The notes: generated from the letters alone by a model not told the origin. Positions 26,333-35,583 are shown, numbered from the stretch's first letter. The stretch: DNA of 64,000 nt from Methanobacteriota archaeon (GCA_023399215.1 JAEWQJ010000033.1:176255-240254), one strand, 5' to 3'. Translations and numbers: made by a program.

Positions 26333-27898
26333 TCACATCTGAAACGTAAATACCCCTGATACAACCGGCGGTACAAGGATCATGCAGAGCCCGGAAATTC
26401 CTGACATCAATCCCCCGTAAAAAAAGAGCTTACAGTTTCCTCCACCCTCGACAATTTTTACTACAAGAGTATTTGAAATTGTTAGAATGAGCACCACGGA
26501 AAGAGTAAATGTGTAAAGCAACGGTATGCTTTCAGTAACATTAAACATGCTCATCCCCATTCCGGAAGCACCTCCCTGAATCGAAGAATAGGACTCATTC
26601 ATTCCAGAAACTAGCCCGCTAAATTTGGAAATTATTTCTATTATAAAGATTAGAAGCCCGATCATAACAGCATGGAGAGTTATGGCAAGGCTGCGAAAAC
26701 CTGAACTGACAAGCTGCCTTTTCATCCTGAGAAGTACAATAGCAAGACTTGAGGATGAGACTATCTCTCCTATTTCAGCCGGGTCTCCTCCAAGCTCAAC
26801 TGCATCCGTAAAGATCCTTGAGCACCGATTGATCAGTTCGGAACCTGTTTCTCCTATGAATTTTTCCCAGCAAAGCTTCGACTTAAGTCCCAAAGAAAGC
26901 CCCAAGTGTAATTCTTCAACCCCAGGCCTGAGGCCACCTATTGTTTCTTTATCAAGGTCCTCCATTGCACTTCGGATAGTAATTCCTGTTGTTCCTGCAA
27001 GGGTGCCCAAAGTCTTGACAAATGCAGGAAAACTACTATCCCTTTCATTGATATTTCGGTCGTCTACCATTGCAAAGAAGCCTATCGGAAGCGTAAAGAA
27101 AGTTATTGCAAGCAAAGTATACTGGAGCTCTGTACCGATTAGAATGAGAGCAGCAACCGAAATTACTCCAAGTGGAAGCAAAATCCGGCTCAAAAACCTG
27201 ATAATTTCCTGTTCCTTTGACCGCCTGCTCAGGGTATGAAGCTTCTTTTCAGCAGGAGCGGCTTTATATATGATAAAAAGCGCAATCCCACAGATAAAAA
27301 CAGTTAGTAATACAACAAGAAAAGCAATCGTTCCTATATTTGTTATATTATAGATCATGACTGAAACAAGAATTATAGTAACAACAAGAGTTACGGACAC
27401 CATCAGTGCAGTATATCCATCAGTCCATTTTTTCAGGGATTCGATACTTCTTTCATATTCATTAGAAAATATTTCTTCCCTTGTTATTTTTTCTTGCTTC
27501 AGAAAGTTTTTTTCCGGTTCTCCAGACGAAAGAATATTTGACATTCGCCCAAAAAGCTTTGAAAGATATTCATCCTGCAATCGCTGAGAGATATATTTGC
27601 AGGCTTTTGCATATGCATAACCCCACTTTGAAGCAAGGTTATGAATCTGCCTGAAATATTTTGAAGCTTCATACTCTTTCTGAGAGCCCGCATAATTGAA
27701 AATTCTGTCTCTTTCAATATCCGCAGTTGAAATTGCTGCCATATAAGTGAGAAGGAAGAGAATATCATCATTGACTCTTTCAACAACCTTCGTGCCCTTC
27801 AGTTGCCGCGCAAGATTAAAGTAACCTTCAAACCCATGCTTGTCAGCTTCAGCTTTCAGATAAGCAAGCTTCTCCTCAGGTTTCATGATATTTATCAT
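26333..27898 (-). CDS. flaJ: Archaellum membrane platform protein FlaJ/ArlJ
   Basis: A 521-residue polytopic membrane protein, the TadC-like platform of the archaellum motor. A helical cytosolic N-terminal region (about 1-165) precedes two membrane helices (about 170-215), two more at about 240-275, a cytosolic domain with the FlaJ-typical AFVKTLGTLAGTTGITIRSA and a GGDPAEIGEI loop, and C-terminal helices. It anchors the ATPase FlaI. The ATG overlaps the flaI stop by four bases (ATGA); an ATG four codons on is an alternative. Length and order match the family. Confidence 0.93.
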   Translation of the reverse strand: MINIMKPEEKLAYLKAEADKHGFEGYFNLARQLKGTKVVERVNDDILFLLTYMAAISTADIERDRIFNYAGSQKEYEASKYFRQIHNLASKWGYAYAKACKYISQRLQDEYLSKLFGRMSNILSSGEPEKNFLKQEKITREEIFSNEYERSIESLKKWTDGYTALMVSVTLVVTIILVSVMIYNITNIGTIAFLVVLLTVFICGIALFIIYKAAPAEKKLHTLSRRSKEQEIIRFLSRILLPLGVISVAALILIGTELQYTLLAITFFTLPIGFFAMVDDRNINERDSSFPAFVKTLGTLAGTTGITIRSAMEDLDKETIGGLRPGVEELHLGLSLGLKSKLCWEKFIGETGSELINRCSRIFTDAVELGGDPAEIGEIVSSSSLAIVLLRMKRQLVSSGFRSLAITLHAVMIGLLIFIIEIISKFSGLVSGMNESYSSIQGGASGMGMSMFNVTESIPLLYTFTLSVVLILTISNTLVVKIVEGGGNCKLFFYGGLMSGISGLCMILVPPVVSGVFTFQM

Positions 27899-29709
27899 GA
27901 TATTAACCCGGCCTCCTCAATCTGGATCAGCGTATTGAACAGATCGTAAAAGTTGGTAATTTTTGCCTGATGGATCTTTTTGAGAATTTTTGCTTTTCTT
28001 TCAAGTTCGGAATATATTTTTCGGACCTGGTTTTCCGGAATTCCCAGACGCGGAGCAATCTTTTGCTCCAGCATATATGAATTATTTTTTCCTGTAAACT
28101 TAAAAGTATCTGTTGAAGGGTCCCACTTAAATATGTCCATAAAATTGAAAGCCTGATTAAAGGAGTCATAGCCTACGATTTCGTTTATGCTCAGAACTCT
28201 TCTTCCCATACCTTTTCCAGGGATATTTACCGCGCTCTGGATAATAACCACATTCAGGTTATCCACATAATTCCTGGGAACATTAATCGGGTCTCCTGTC
28301 AGCCTCTGGATGAGTTTTTCGACGGATGCGGCATGGAAAGTAGACATGACAGGGTGTCCGGTCTGCATAGCCTGAAAGGCAATGCTGCCTTCTACTCCAC
28401 GGATTTCTCCGATTATAATCTCATTAGGACGCTGGCGAAGAGCAGCCTTTAACAGGTCAAACATTGAGACGTCAGACCCACTATCTTCTCTTGTAGTCCT
28501 TGTAACTTCTCTGGTCCAGTTTTTATGGGGAACCTGCAGTTCCGGAGTATCTTCAATAGAAACTATTTTTGACTCAGGGGGAAGAAAAGTAGTTATTGCA
28601 TTCATCATAGTGGTCTTTCCGGAAGCCGTTTCTCCCGAAATAAAGCAATTCATCCCTGCCCTCAGCATCATCCACATATATGCAGCCATTATGTAGTCAA
28701 TTGTCCCGAAGTCGATAAGTTCTAGAATTGAAATAGGAGTTCCCATAAATTTCCTTATGGTAAAATTGCTCCCCCTTCTGGACACATCTTCTCCGAACAC
28801 AATGTTAATCCTTGACCCGTCCGGAAGAGCTGTATCAACTATCGGATCTCGATATGTGATTGGCTTTCCGACCTTCTCGGACATCTGTATAATAAAAGAG
28901 TTAAGTTCCTCAGTCTCCTGAAACTCAATTGCTGTTTTAAGGGACGAAAATACCTTATGCTCGACAAAAACCTTCCCAAGCCCACTGCAACTTATATCTT
29001 CTATATTTGAATCCAGCAACAGAGGTTCGAGCATTCCCATTCCGATCTTGTCCCTTATCATAAGATATTTGATAGCTTGAAATTCTTCAGGAGTTACCCG
29101 GATATTTTCCCATTTTTTCATTTTGAAGACTTTACCGGCTTCTTTTAAATTTCCAATCAATCCGAGACTCAATCTGCCATTTTTCTCTCTCTTGACTGTT
29201 TTATTTCCCTCAAGACCTTTACTTTTTGTTTCTACATTTTCGTTTACGTGTTCTTCTATAATGCAAACCTTTTCAAGGGCCCTTTCCAGAAGTATTTTCT
29301 TTTCGTCCAGGTCCTTAGTATCAACATCCTCATCGTGTATAACGTCGATAAGCAGCTTTTCTACAGCCTCAAGTGTGCTGTTCATGTCCTGAAAAAGGCA
29401 GGGTTCTATCGGGATATAGTAATTTCTTATGTCTTCTTTATCGGGATAAATGTGAACAGCAAGTCCTTTTCCAATAGGGTAAATGAGGTTTGGGTGTCTG
29501 ATACCTTTCATAGCTCTTGAGATCTTTAAATGGAACTCCGGGATTTCGACTTGTTCCAGAGGAAGCCTGCATATATAATCAAGAATGTGACTATTCTCTT
29601 CCATGCCAACAAATTCCTGCAATTCGGAAGGAAGTCTTGAACGTACATCTTCTCTGGAGCGCCTTCCATTTACCGGTGCAGGCAGCGGGTTAAAAGGTAG
29701 AGCGTCCAT
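27895..29709 (-). CDS. flaI: Archaellum motor ATPase FlaI/ArlI
   Basis: A 604-residue type II/IV secretion ATPase that powers archaellum assembly and rotation. Walker A (GETASGKTTMM) is near 358-368, followed by the Asp box IVSIEDTPELQVPH, Walker B (NEIIIGEIRGVEG) and the His box TGHPVMSTFHA. The N-terminal half has the usual FlaI N-domain plus an inserted charged segment (about 140-190). Cytosolic hexamer docking on FlaJ. The stop is translationally coupled to flaJ. Confidence 0.95.
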   Translation of the reverse strand: MDALPFNPLPAPVNGRRSREDVRSRLPSELQEFVGMEENSHILDYICRLPLEQVEIPEFHLKISRAMKGIRHPNLIYPIGKGLAVHIYPDKEDIRNYYIPIEPCLFQDMNSTLEAVEKLLIDVIHDEDVDTKDLDEKKILLERALEKVCIIEEHVNENVETKSKGLEGNKTVKREKNGRLSLGLIGNLKEAGKVFKMKKWENIRVTPEEFQAIKYLMIRDKIGMGMLEPLLLDSNIEDISCSGLGKVFVEHKVFSSLKTAIEFQETEELNSFIIQMSEKVGKPITYRDPIVDTALPDGSRINIVFGEDVSRRGSNFTIRKFMGTPISILELIDFGTIDYIMAAYMWMMLRAGMNCFISGETASGKTTMMNAITTFLPPESKIVSIEDTPELQVPHKNWTREVTRTTREDSGSDVSMFDLLKAALRQRPNEIIIGEIRGVEGSIAFQAMQTGHPVMSTFHAASVEKLIQRLTGDPINVPRNYVDNLNVVIIQSAVNIPGKGMGRRVLSINEIVGYDSFNQAFNFMDIFKWDPSTDTFKFTGKNNSYMLEQKIAPRLGIPENQVRKIYSELERKAKILKKIHQAKITNFYDLFNTLIQIEEAGLIS

Positions 29710-29769
29710 TTAAAATCCTCATTTGGGCCTTCTTTCTTAAGAGCACTTTTCCCGGATGTTTTTCCTATC

Positions 29770-30555
29770 TCAGGCTTTGACTTTCGAAACCGGAATTATT
29801 TTAAGCCCATACTCACTGTTCACATCAAAACTTAACATATTTCCAGTAGTTTTTTTGGCACCTCTCAACTTCTGAATTTCCATAGTCTTTATCAACTTAT
29901 CTCCGACCTGTTCAATTCTCAGTTCCAGGCATGAATCGCAAACGGATCTTAGCCTGTAAAGCACGTCCTGGGAAAAAGCATACCCATGAACACTTATTAA
30001 AATAGTCTTTTTTTCATCACAAAGTTTTACACATTCCCTAAAAAAGTTTAATAATGTATTTTCAGAGGCGCTAACCGCTAAAATCGTTAAAGAATCAATC
30101 AGGATAAGTTCTTCTTCACAGTCGTTTACGCATTCAAGCATCCTCTCTAGCAGATTATTACTTAGCTCGGGATTTTCTTCGACATAACTTGCATTTATTT
30201 CAAAGATCCTTGATCTGCCTATTATGAAATAATCTGATATGTCCTGCTTCAGGTTTTCCATATTATTCAACAATTTTCGGGAGGTTTTTTCTGTCGTTAA
30301 AGCTAAAACTTTTTTATCCTGGTTGAGAGCTCCCCACATAATCTGCTGCATGAAAATTGATTTTCCACTACCTTTTGCCCCTTCGAGAAGGCATAGTGAA
30401 CCTATGGGTATGCCTCCTTCCAGTTTTTTATCAATCTCCAAATTTCCTGAAGATATGAATTCTAAGGGTTTATTCTCAGTTTCCGAGTTATCTGATACTT
30501 CTTCACAAAATGCTTCATTTTCAAGAAATAAAGCCTCTTCCGAATTTACTCCCAT
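29770..30555 (-). CDS. flaH: Archaellum ATP-binding protein FlaH/ArlH
   Basis: A 261-residue RecA/KaiC-like protein. Walker A GAKGSGKS is at 59-66 after the family-typical ...LEGGIPIGSLCLLEG; Walker B-like ELILIDSLTI is near 145-155. FlaH binds ATP and associates with FlaI and FlaJ at the base of the archaellum. The frame opens at TTG 30588, but GAGAGG six bases before ATG 30555 favours the later start. A 60-base gap separates it from flaI. Confidence 0.93.
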   Translation of the reverse strand: MGVNSEEALFLENEAFCEEVSDNSETENKPLEFISSGNLEIDKKLEGGIPIGSLCLLEGAKGSGKSIFMQQIMWGALNQDKKVLALTTEKTSRKLLNNMENLKQDISDYFIIGRSRIFEINASYVEENPELSNNLLERMLECVNDCEEELILIDSLTILAVSASENTLLNFFRECVKLCDEKKTILISVHGYAFSQDVLYRLRSVCDSCLELRIEQVGDKLIKTMEIQKLRGAKKTTGNMLSFDVNSEYGLKIIPVSKVKA

Positions 30556-30636
30556 ACTCTTCCTCTCTCCCTTTTTTCCAAAGATCAACTGATATTTTAT
30601 CTCCTTAGTTTATCGAATTCAACTCATTGCCTGCAT

Positions 30637-30743
30637 AATTCTGAACTATCAAATCAGTTATCTAATTCTGGACTATCAACCAATTATCTAATTCTGGACT
30701 ATCAAACCAGTACTCTAAATCTAGACTATCAAACCAATTTTCT
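30637..30743. repeat. 27-bp tandem repeat (four copies) between flaF and flaH
   Basis: Units at 30637, 30664, 30690 and 30717, each close to AATTCTGGACTATCAAACCA plus a 7-base tail ending CT. One copy is 26 bp. The array begins three bases past the flaF stop (on the coding strand) and fills most of the gap before flaH, so it is transcribed as part of the archaellum operon. Confidence 0.85.
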
Positions 30744-30746
30744 AAT

Positions 30747-31259
30747 TCATGCGTTAAAATATCCTGAAGCCTTTACTCCATTTGGGGCAGCTACCAGCAG
30801 CCAGTTTACACTCTTGTTTTCCAAGGAATCTTCGAGCAAAATCTGCAATTCTATCTCCTCACCCGGATCAAGAATTCCAGGATTTACCAGATCTGGACTT
30901 ATATTTCCCACAGTCCATTTGTTTTCTAATGTGTCTGAATCTTCCTTGTAGGGAACCCATATGGTTTTTGCAATACCGGATGCGTTGGAGTACTTAACGA
31001 TCACGTCCATATAATCATAGTCTCCTACCTTTGTGGAGCCCGTATTATTCAGGGACACGAAAATACCGGCTTCATTTGCAGAAATGTTTGTAATTTCGAT
31101 TTCGGTTTTCATTATCTCATTCTCATTTTCCTGCATTTCCATTACTGAATTTGCAAGAACGTCTGCCATGTAAAACCCCCCGCTTGAGCAGACATAAGAT
31201 GCCAGGAGGAGAATTGCAACCGAAAGCATTGATGCAATAACCGTTCCGAACCCCATCAT
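30747..31259 (-). CDS. flaF: Archaellum stator protein FlaF/ArlF-like
   Basis: A 170-residue protein with one N-terminal membrane helix (about 8-35, in MGFGTVIASMLSVAILLLAS) and a beta-sandwich-like outer domain (TEIEITNISANEAGIFVSLN, NTGSTKVG, then DPGEEIEL). The MGF start, archaellin-like helix and position match FlaF, which contacts the S-layer and anchors the stator. FlaF and FlaG share this architecture, so the assignment between the two rests on the MGF start and on order. The ATG overlaps the flaG stop. Confidence 0.8.
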   Translation of the reverse strand: MMGFGTVIASMLSVAILLLASYVCSSGGFYMADVLANSVMEMQENENEIMKTEIEITNISANEAGIFVSLNNTGSTKVGDYDYMDVIVKYSNASGIAKTIWVPYKEDSDTLENKWTVGNISPDLVNPGILDPGEEIELQILLEDSLENKSVNWLLVAAPNGVKASGYFNA

Positions 31260-31750
31260 GACACCGTAAAATAGGCCTCTTCCGAAACCCCATTGTATGC
31301 ACTAAATTTAATGAAATACTTCACTCTACTGACAAGCGCATCAGTCGGCTTTAATCTGATCTGCAGTGTTTCCCCTTTGTCCCAGTTATTGTCATTACTT
31401 TGCTCTATTGAGTAGTTCCAGCAAGGAGCCAGACTTCCATTCTCGTCATATGGTATCCGTTCAAATTTCCCGGCCTCCCCAAAAAAAAGGTCAGATCCCT
31501 GGATCAAACCGGAAGATATCCCCTTAGGTCCCACGTTTTTAACCCATATGTGAACCTCTGAGCCTTCAGCGGCAGTTGTCTCGTGTAATATTTCAAAATC
31601 GGTCAGGATCTGGTCTCCCATTGCATTAGTACGGCTGACTATAGGGTCTCCTGCGGAAATTACAGACGGGTATACAACTGAAACAAATGAAAATGCACAG
31701 ATAATGGATGCTATTGTTAGAATCGCAGAGCTTATCGCTTCCCCACTCAT
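31256..31750 (-). CDS. flaG: Archaellum stator protein FlaG/ArlG-like
   Basis: A 164-residue protein with a single N-terminal helix (about 6-33) followed by ...MGDQILTDFEILHET, which matches the conserved TDFEI segment of FlaG, and a beta-rich outer domain (VHIWVKNVGPKGIS). In known archaella FlaG and FlaF form the periplasmic stator. The stop is coupled to the flaF start (ATGA). Upstream lies a 409-bp spacer with a tandem repeat, unusual inside such an operon; flaG-F-H-I-J may have their own promoter there. Confidence 0.82.
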   Translation of the reverse strand: MSGEAISSAILTIASIICAFSFVSVVYPSVISAGDPIVSRTNAMGDQILTDFEILHETTAAEGSEVHIWVKNVGPKGISSGLIQGSDLFFGEAGKFERIPYDENGSLAPCWNYSIEQSNDNNWDKGETLQIRLKPTDALVSRVKYFIKFSAYNGVSEEAYFTVS

Positions 31751-31931
31751 TCTTCGACCCCGCCTTACTTTCCGAGTTCCTTATCAGTTTGAGTAAACTA
31801 CCTAAGTCTAAATAAGCTTAAATCAGTTTGAATGAGCATATAGCAGTTGGATAATAGTGATATCTCAACCTGTTTATGTCAGAAATATCGATTATGCCAG
31901 TAGCATTGATTCTGTCCGACAATACCCAGTC

Positions 31932-32084
31932 AAATTATACAGTATTTACCGAAGTTTACTGACATTAATAAAATTATACAGTATTTACCTAAGTTTACTG
32001 ATACTAATAAATTACATAGTATTTACCCAAGTTTACTGATACTAATAAATTACACAGTATTTACCTAAGTTTACTGATACTAAT
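31932..32084. repeat. 38-39-bp tandem repeat (four copies) between flaD and flaG
   Basis: Units 31932-31970, 31971-32008, 32009-32046 and 32047-32084 are variants of AAATTATACAGTATTTACCT followed by AAGTTTACTGATACTAAT. They are contiguous with no spacers and differ at a few positions each. The array sits in the 409-bp gap inside the archaellum gene cluster. No gene occurs in this gap. Confidence 0.9.
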
Positions 32085-32159
32085 ATGATTAATTGGTATT
32101 AATTTGAACATTTGATTCTGCTTTTCAGTTTATTTAACGGTTCATACATCTAGTCGATC

Positions 32160-32858
32160 TTAGTTCGTACATTTAATTAAAGAAAAATCCTGTCTTCCTT
32201 CTTTGTCTTCTCTCCAGCCTGAATCTTCGTAAAGAGGCTGGATTCCATTTTTGAATTCCCTTGGGTCGAGAATTGCACTCAATTGTGAAAGTACTGTAAT
32301 ATTATCTTTCATGCTAACCTTATCTTCACATGCGGGCTCTTCAATGGAAAGATTTGCAATATTTTTGATAACGTATTTGGTCTCTTCAGAAAGCGGTCCA
32401 GTAAGTGAATACAGGTCAAGCAGGACTTCCAGGTTGCTGTGCCCAACTGTCCTTATAGCATAATCGACCCAGCGCATGAGTTCAACAAGAGTAAACGTAT
32501 CGAGTTTTCGAGCTGAGATTTCAGGTTCAATCGCCTGTATTTCCTTTGTAGGGGTTTTCTGTCGTGGCATATTTTCTTCGGGAGCCTTCTCTGGAAAAAT
32601 AGTTTTGACCGATTCCTGGGCGCTTTCCTTATATTTATCATTCTTTTCTTCATCAGCAGGTAGTTGATTCTCCGTTTCTGCCCCTTTTCCTTTTGCTTCA
32701 AGCCTTGAAACTCCATTTTTCTGGCCATTGAAGAAGGGATTTTCATTTTTATTTACAAGGTCCCTTATATCCACGAGTAACCCCTTTATCTCCCCTTTTA
32801 CGATTTTAAGTTCAGTTTCCATATCTGCTACTCTTTTCTCCAGTTCCATATTAATCAC
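32160..32858 (-). CDS. flaD: Archaellum accessory protein FlaD/E-like
   Basis: A 232-residue cytosolic protein. An N-terminal coiled coil (about 1-30) and a disordered charged linker precede a C-terminal FlaD/E domain (about 125-215): KLDTFTLVELMRWVDYAI, then HSNLEVLLDLYSLTGPLSEE. Members form part of the cytosolic ring around FlaI/FlaJ and link it to taxis inputs. It follows flaB by 72 bases. Whether it also has a FlaC-like part is unclear. Confidence 0.85.
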   Translation of the reverse strand: MINMELEKRVADMETELKIVKGEIKGLLVDIRDLVNKNENPFFNGQKNGVSRLEAKGKGAETENQLPADEEKNDKYKESAQESVKTIFPEKAPEENMPRQKTPTKEIQAIEPEISARKLDTFTLVELMRWVDYAIRTVGHSNLEVLLDLYSLTGPLSEETKYVIKNIANLSIEEPACEDKVSMKDNITVLSQLSAILDPREFKNGIQPLYEDSGWREDKEGRQDFSLIKCTN

Positions 32859-32930
32859 CTGAACAAAAAATGAAATTTCTTCATTTTCACATAAAAGAAG
32901 GGGGAAGTGTCCCCTAAAATCCTTTAGGAG

Positions 32931-33584
32931 TTACTTCAGAACCATAACTGAATCGATCTGTGCCGGAGTTACTCTCGTGATTGGAACAATTGCGCCAACC
33001 TTTGGTTTTATTTCAAGCCTGAATTCAGTATTTTCCGCGTTACCTGGAGTAGCAAGCAATGCGATGTCTGGTTCAGTATTGGGCACAGTGATAGATAATT
33101 GCACTTTCTCATGCTGTTCTAGAATCGTATCTCCGTCGTTATCCCCTATAAATGACGAACTCCATGTTACTTCTGGGCTATAGATAGCACTGTCAGCATA
33201 AGATACCACCAGCATTCCAGATCCTATATCCACGGGAGACTGCCCTGCTGTAAGCTGAAGGGTGACAAGAATTGTATTTACTGTTCCGCCGGTCGTTGTT
33301 GTTACTCCGTCTTCATCTGTTGTTGTTTCTTCGCCGTCACCTGTTGTTGTGGATACCGGAGTACCTTTTGCGATCACGTCACCTGCAAGTTCAACTGAAG
33401 AAGTAGTCTGTTTCACACCCTCATCGATGGTCTTCTTGGCAGTATCAGAAGTTGTAAACCCTGCCCCAAGCACTACATAAGAAAACACTGCTGCCACAAC
33501 TACAAAAGCGGTCAGCACAATTGCTGATTCGAGCCCTGTAAAGGCTTTATCGTCTTTTCTAAAAATGCTAAAAATTCCTTTCAT
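32931..33584 (-). CDS. flaB: Archaellin FlaB/ArlB
   Basis: A 217-residue archaellin, the filament subunit. It has a class III signal peptide with the FlaK-type cleavage context KDDKA/FTGLE (between A14 and F15) and then the hydrophobic polymerisation helix AIVLTAFVVVAAVFSYVVL. The outer domain carries a Thr/Gly/Asp-rich low-complexity stretch at about 78-105 and a DNDGDTILEQHEKV segment that looks like a calcium-binding turn. Only one archaellin gene is visible, and no prepilin peptidase gene is nearby. GGAGTGA precedes the ATG. Confidence 0.93.
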   Translation of the reverse strand: MKGIFSIFRKDDKAFTGLESAIVLTAFVVVAAVFSYVVLGAGFTTSDTAKKTIDEGVKQTTSSVELAGDVIAKGTPVSTTTGDGEETTTDEDGVTTTTGGTVNTILVTLQLTAGQSPVDIGSGMLVVSYADSAIYSPEVTWSSSFIGDNDGDTILEQHEKVQLSITVPNTEPDIALLATPGNAENTEFRLEIKPKVGAIVPITRVTPAQIDSVMVLK

Positions 33585-33618
33585 TCTGTTTCACTCCAAA
33601 CATTATTTTTGAATGAAA

Positions 33619-33627
33619 GTATATAGA
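33619..33627 (-). promoter_or_regulatory. TATA element for flaB
   Basis: On the minus strand TCTATATAC lies about 36 bases before the flaB ATG. The expected transcription start would leave a short leader that still includes the GGAGTGA ribosome site. It is the only good TATA match close to the gene. Confidence 0.5.
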
Positions 33628-34026
33628 GAAATTAAGGGGTCATGTTCTCAGCATCTCTATTTCTCAAGTTTGACAGAGTTTTTGATGGGAAACGAGATAT
33701 TCAGGAGCTGATCCGCATGGTTCCCTATTAATTACCCCCATACACATACCCATAAATTTCCAATAGATACTAACATCTCCTAACTTATTAACTTTTCTCA
33801 AAAATTAGAAGAGACTGCGAATGAAGATTTCATTAATTAAAGAATTATAGAAAAGTGGTCTACAAATTTGAGAACTATTCTTAAATTTGAAATTGCCCCC
33901 AAATTTGAAACTGCTCTGAGAAAAATCAAAATTTCAGTAAATAGGTGATAGCGTACCGAAAATTCTGTTAATTATAATTGACTCTGTATCCTTTTTCTTC
34001 ACCACAAAAAATAGAAGGCAGAGTCA

Positions 34027-34330
34027 ATGGTTAATTTATTCTCACTCATAAAAGATTATCTTATAGATCAGGAAGCTGGAGTTTGCCAATAATGTAAGAT
34101 TCTTATTGGATCATGTTTTATCCAGAAGATCTGATCCTCGTAATCTCCGTGCTTTCCACAACCTTTCCCCTGGAAAGCTTCTCCGTAATTCTTTTGAAAA
34201 AAGGCTTGACCAAAAACCCAAGAAATATTTGAGTTTGAGGATCTTATCCCCAAACCCTATCGGCATGATAAACCGGCGCAACGGTTTTGATCTAACCGGC
34301 GCAACGGTTGCGGCTCAACGGTTGCGTTAG
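34027..34330 (+). pseudogene. Possible decayed transposase N-terminus
   Basis: ATG 34027 opens a 21-residue frame (MVNLFSLIKDYLIDQEAGVC) ending at TAA 34090-34092. Another frame then stays open to 34330 (NNVRFLLDHVLSRRSDPRNL...). The first part resembles the start of IS256/mutator-type transposases of Methanosarcina from memory (LIxxYLxDxEAG), but I cannot confirm this. The second part is not recognised, and its reverse strand is also partly open. Low confidence; the rest of 33628-34026 holds nothing visible. Confidence 0.3.
34271..34309. terminator. Repeated AACCG...CGGTT hairpin downstream of hmgA
   Basis: AACCGGCGCAACGGTT occurs twice exactly (34271-34286, 34294-34309), each a hairpin AACCG-GCGCAA-CGGTT, followed by a half copy (CAACGGTTGCG). 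The tract ends at the hmgA stop codon, so on the minus strand it immediately follows the gene and probably acts in transcription termination or mRNA 3'-end stability. Confidence 0.55.
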
Positions 34331-35583
34331 AACTTTCCACGGCCTAACTGAGCATGAGCACGGGCAAGATGTCCTGCAGCCTGAGCTCCTATGAGGTTAA
34401 CTTCTCCTGCAAGCACGGCAGAAGCTACGATTTCCGCAAATTTCTTAGAGTTTATTCCGGGAACATCACCTGCGCCTGCAACGCCGAGAATATTCAGGCA
34501 ATCTCTCTGAGTTCCAAGGCCAGTGCCTCCCCCAACGGTTCCTACAGGCAAGGAAGGCAGAGTAACAGAACATTGAATTTCTTCATATTTTGTAAGCTCC
34601 ATGCTTGTAATTGCAGTGCTCCCTTCAACAACGTGAGCGGCATCCTGCCCACAGGCCAGGTAGATCGCAGCAATAATGTTTGCAGCATGTGCATTGAAGC
34701 CAAGTGCTCCTGCTCTTGCTGAACCCAGCAGGTTTTTGCTATAATTTACCTCAAACATGGATTCAGGAGTACATTTCAGGGTCTCCTTTATAACTTCCTT
34801 TGGAATCGTAACTTCGGCTACAACCGTTTTTCCTCTTCCAAGAATTGTGCTTATTGAAGCCGGTTTTTTGTCGGTACACATGTTTCCTGAAAGGGTAACA
34901 GGATGCGCTCCGAACTCGTCTTGTATGAGGTGCATCACGGCATCAGTAGCTATAGTCACCATGTTCATGCCCATAGCATCTTTTGTATCATACGAGAACC
35001 TGAGGAATACATATGTGCCGGTTACGAAGGGTCTTACAGAAAGCAGTTTTCCAAAGCGTGTAGTTTTTTCAGCAACGACTTTCATCTTCTCAAAAATCTC
35101 AGGACATTTTACCCACTCGTAAAATTCTTTAGCTCTGCTAAGACTTTCCAGCTTAAAAACAGGCGCTCTTGTCATCTCATCCTCAAAGACTCTGACGTTT
35201 GATCCTCCTGATTTCGTGATAACCGAACAGCCGCGATTCACACCGGCAACAAGAGCTCCTTCAGTCGTAGCAAGTGGGATGTAGTATTCAGAATTCGCAT
35301 ATTCTCCGTTTACCTTAAGAAGCCCGGCAATTCCAAGGGGAATCTGAACTGCCCCTATCATGTTTTCAATATTCCTTTTCGATGCGGCTTCAGCATCAAG
35401 GGAAAAATTCTGTATATGTTCAAATTCAAGTTTTGCAAATTCCTGTATTGCCAGCCGTCTGAGTTTTACTGAAGTCTCAGGGTCTGCAAATTCCTCAATC
35501 TTGCGGAGAGCTACATCGCCATCCAAGATTTTTTGTAAAAGAACTTTCTCTTCCTCGCTTAATTCATAATCCTGTAAAAACAT
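34327..35583 (-). CDS. hmgA: HMG-CoA reductase, class I archaeal
   Basis: A 418-residue NADPH-dependent HMG-CoA reductase that makes mevalonate for archaeal isoprenoid lipids. Conserved blocks are present: ENMIGAVQIPLGIAGLL, GVNRGCSVI, the DAMGMNMVTIATDAV active-site and substrate region, and GTVGGGTGLGTQRDCLNILG near residue 365. There is no membrane anchor, as expected for archaea, so it is cytosolic. AGGTGAT lies upstream of the ATG. It is convergent with nothing and ends in the hairpin tract at 34271-34309. Family length is normal. Confidence 0.97.
   Translation of the reverse strand: MFLQDYELSEEEKVLLQKILDGDVALRKIEEFADPETSVKLRRLAIQEFAKLEFEHIQNFSLDAEAASKRNIENMIGAVQIPLGIAGLLKVNGEYANSEYYIPLATTEGALVAGVNRGCSVITKSGGSNVRVFEDEMTRAPVFKLESLSRAKEFYEWVKCPEIFEKMKVVAEKTTRFGKLLSVRPFVTGTYVFLRFSYDTKDAMGMNMVTIATDAVMHLIQDEFGAHPVTLSGNMCTDKKPASISTILGRGKTVVAEVTIPKEVIKETLKCTPESMFEVNYSKNLLGSARAGALGFNAHAANIIAAIYLACGQDAAHVVEGSTAITSMELTKYEEIQCSVTLPSLPVGTVGGGTGLGTQRDCLNILGVAGAGDVPGINSKKFAEIVASAVLAGEVNLIGAQAAGHLARAHAQLGRGKF

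Noticed and set aside
31857..32039. 60-residue Tyr/Leu/Ile-rich plus-strand frame
   Set aside because: It is a translation of the 38-bp tandem repeat between flaD and flaG.
30637..32084. Tandem arrays as a CRISPR
   Set aside because: The copies are contiguous without unique spacers, the units differ between arrays, and no cas genes are present.
34106..34330. 74-residue plus-strand frame as a separate gene
   Set aside because: Its end is made of the GGCGCAACGG hairpin repeats and the reverse strand is also open. It is kept only as a possible part of a decayed transposase.
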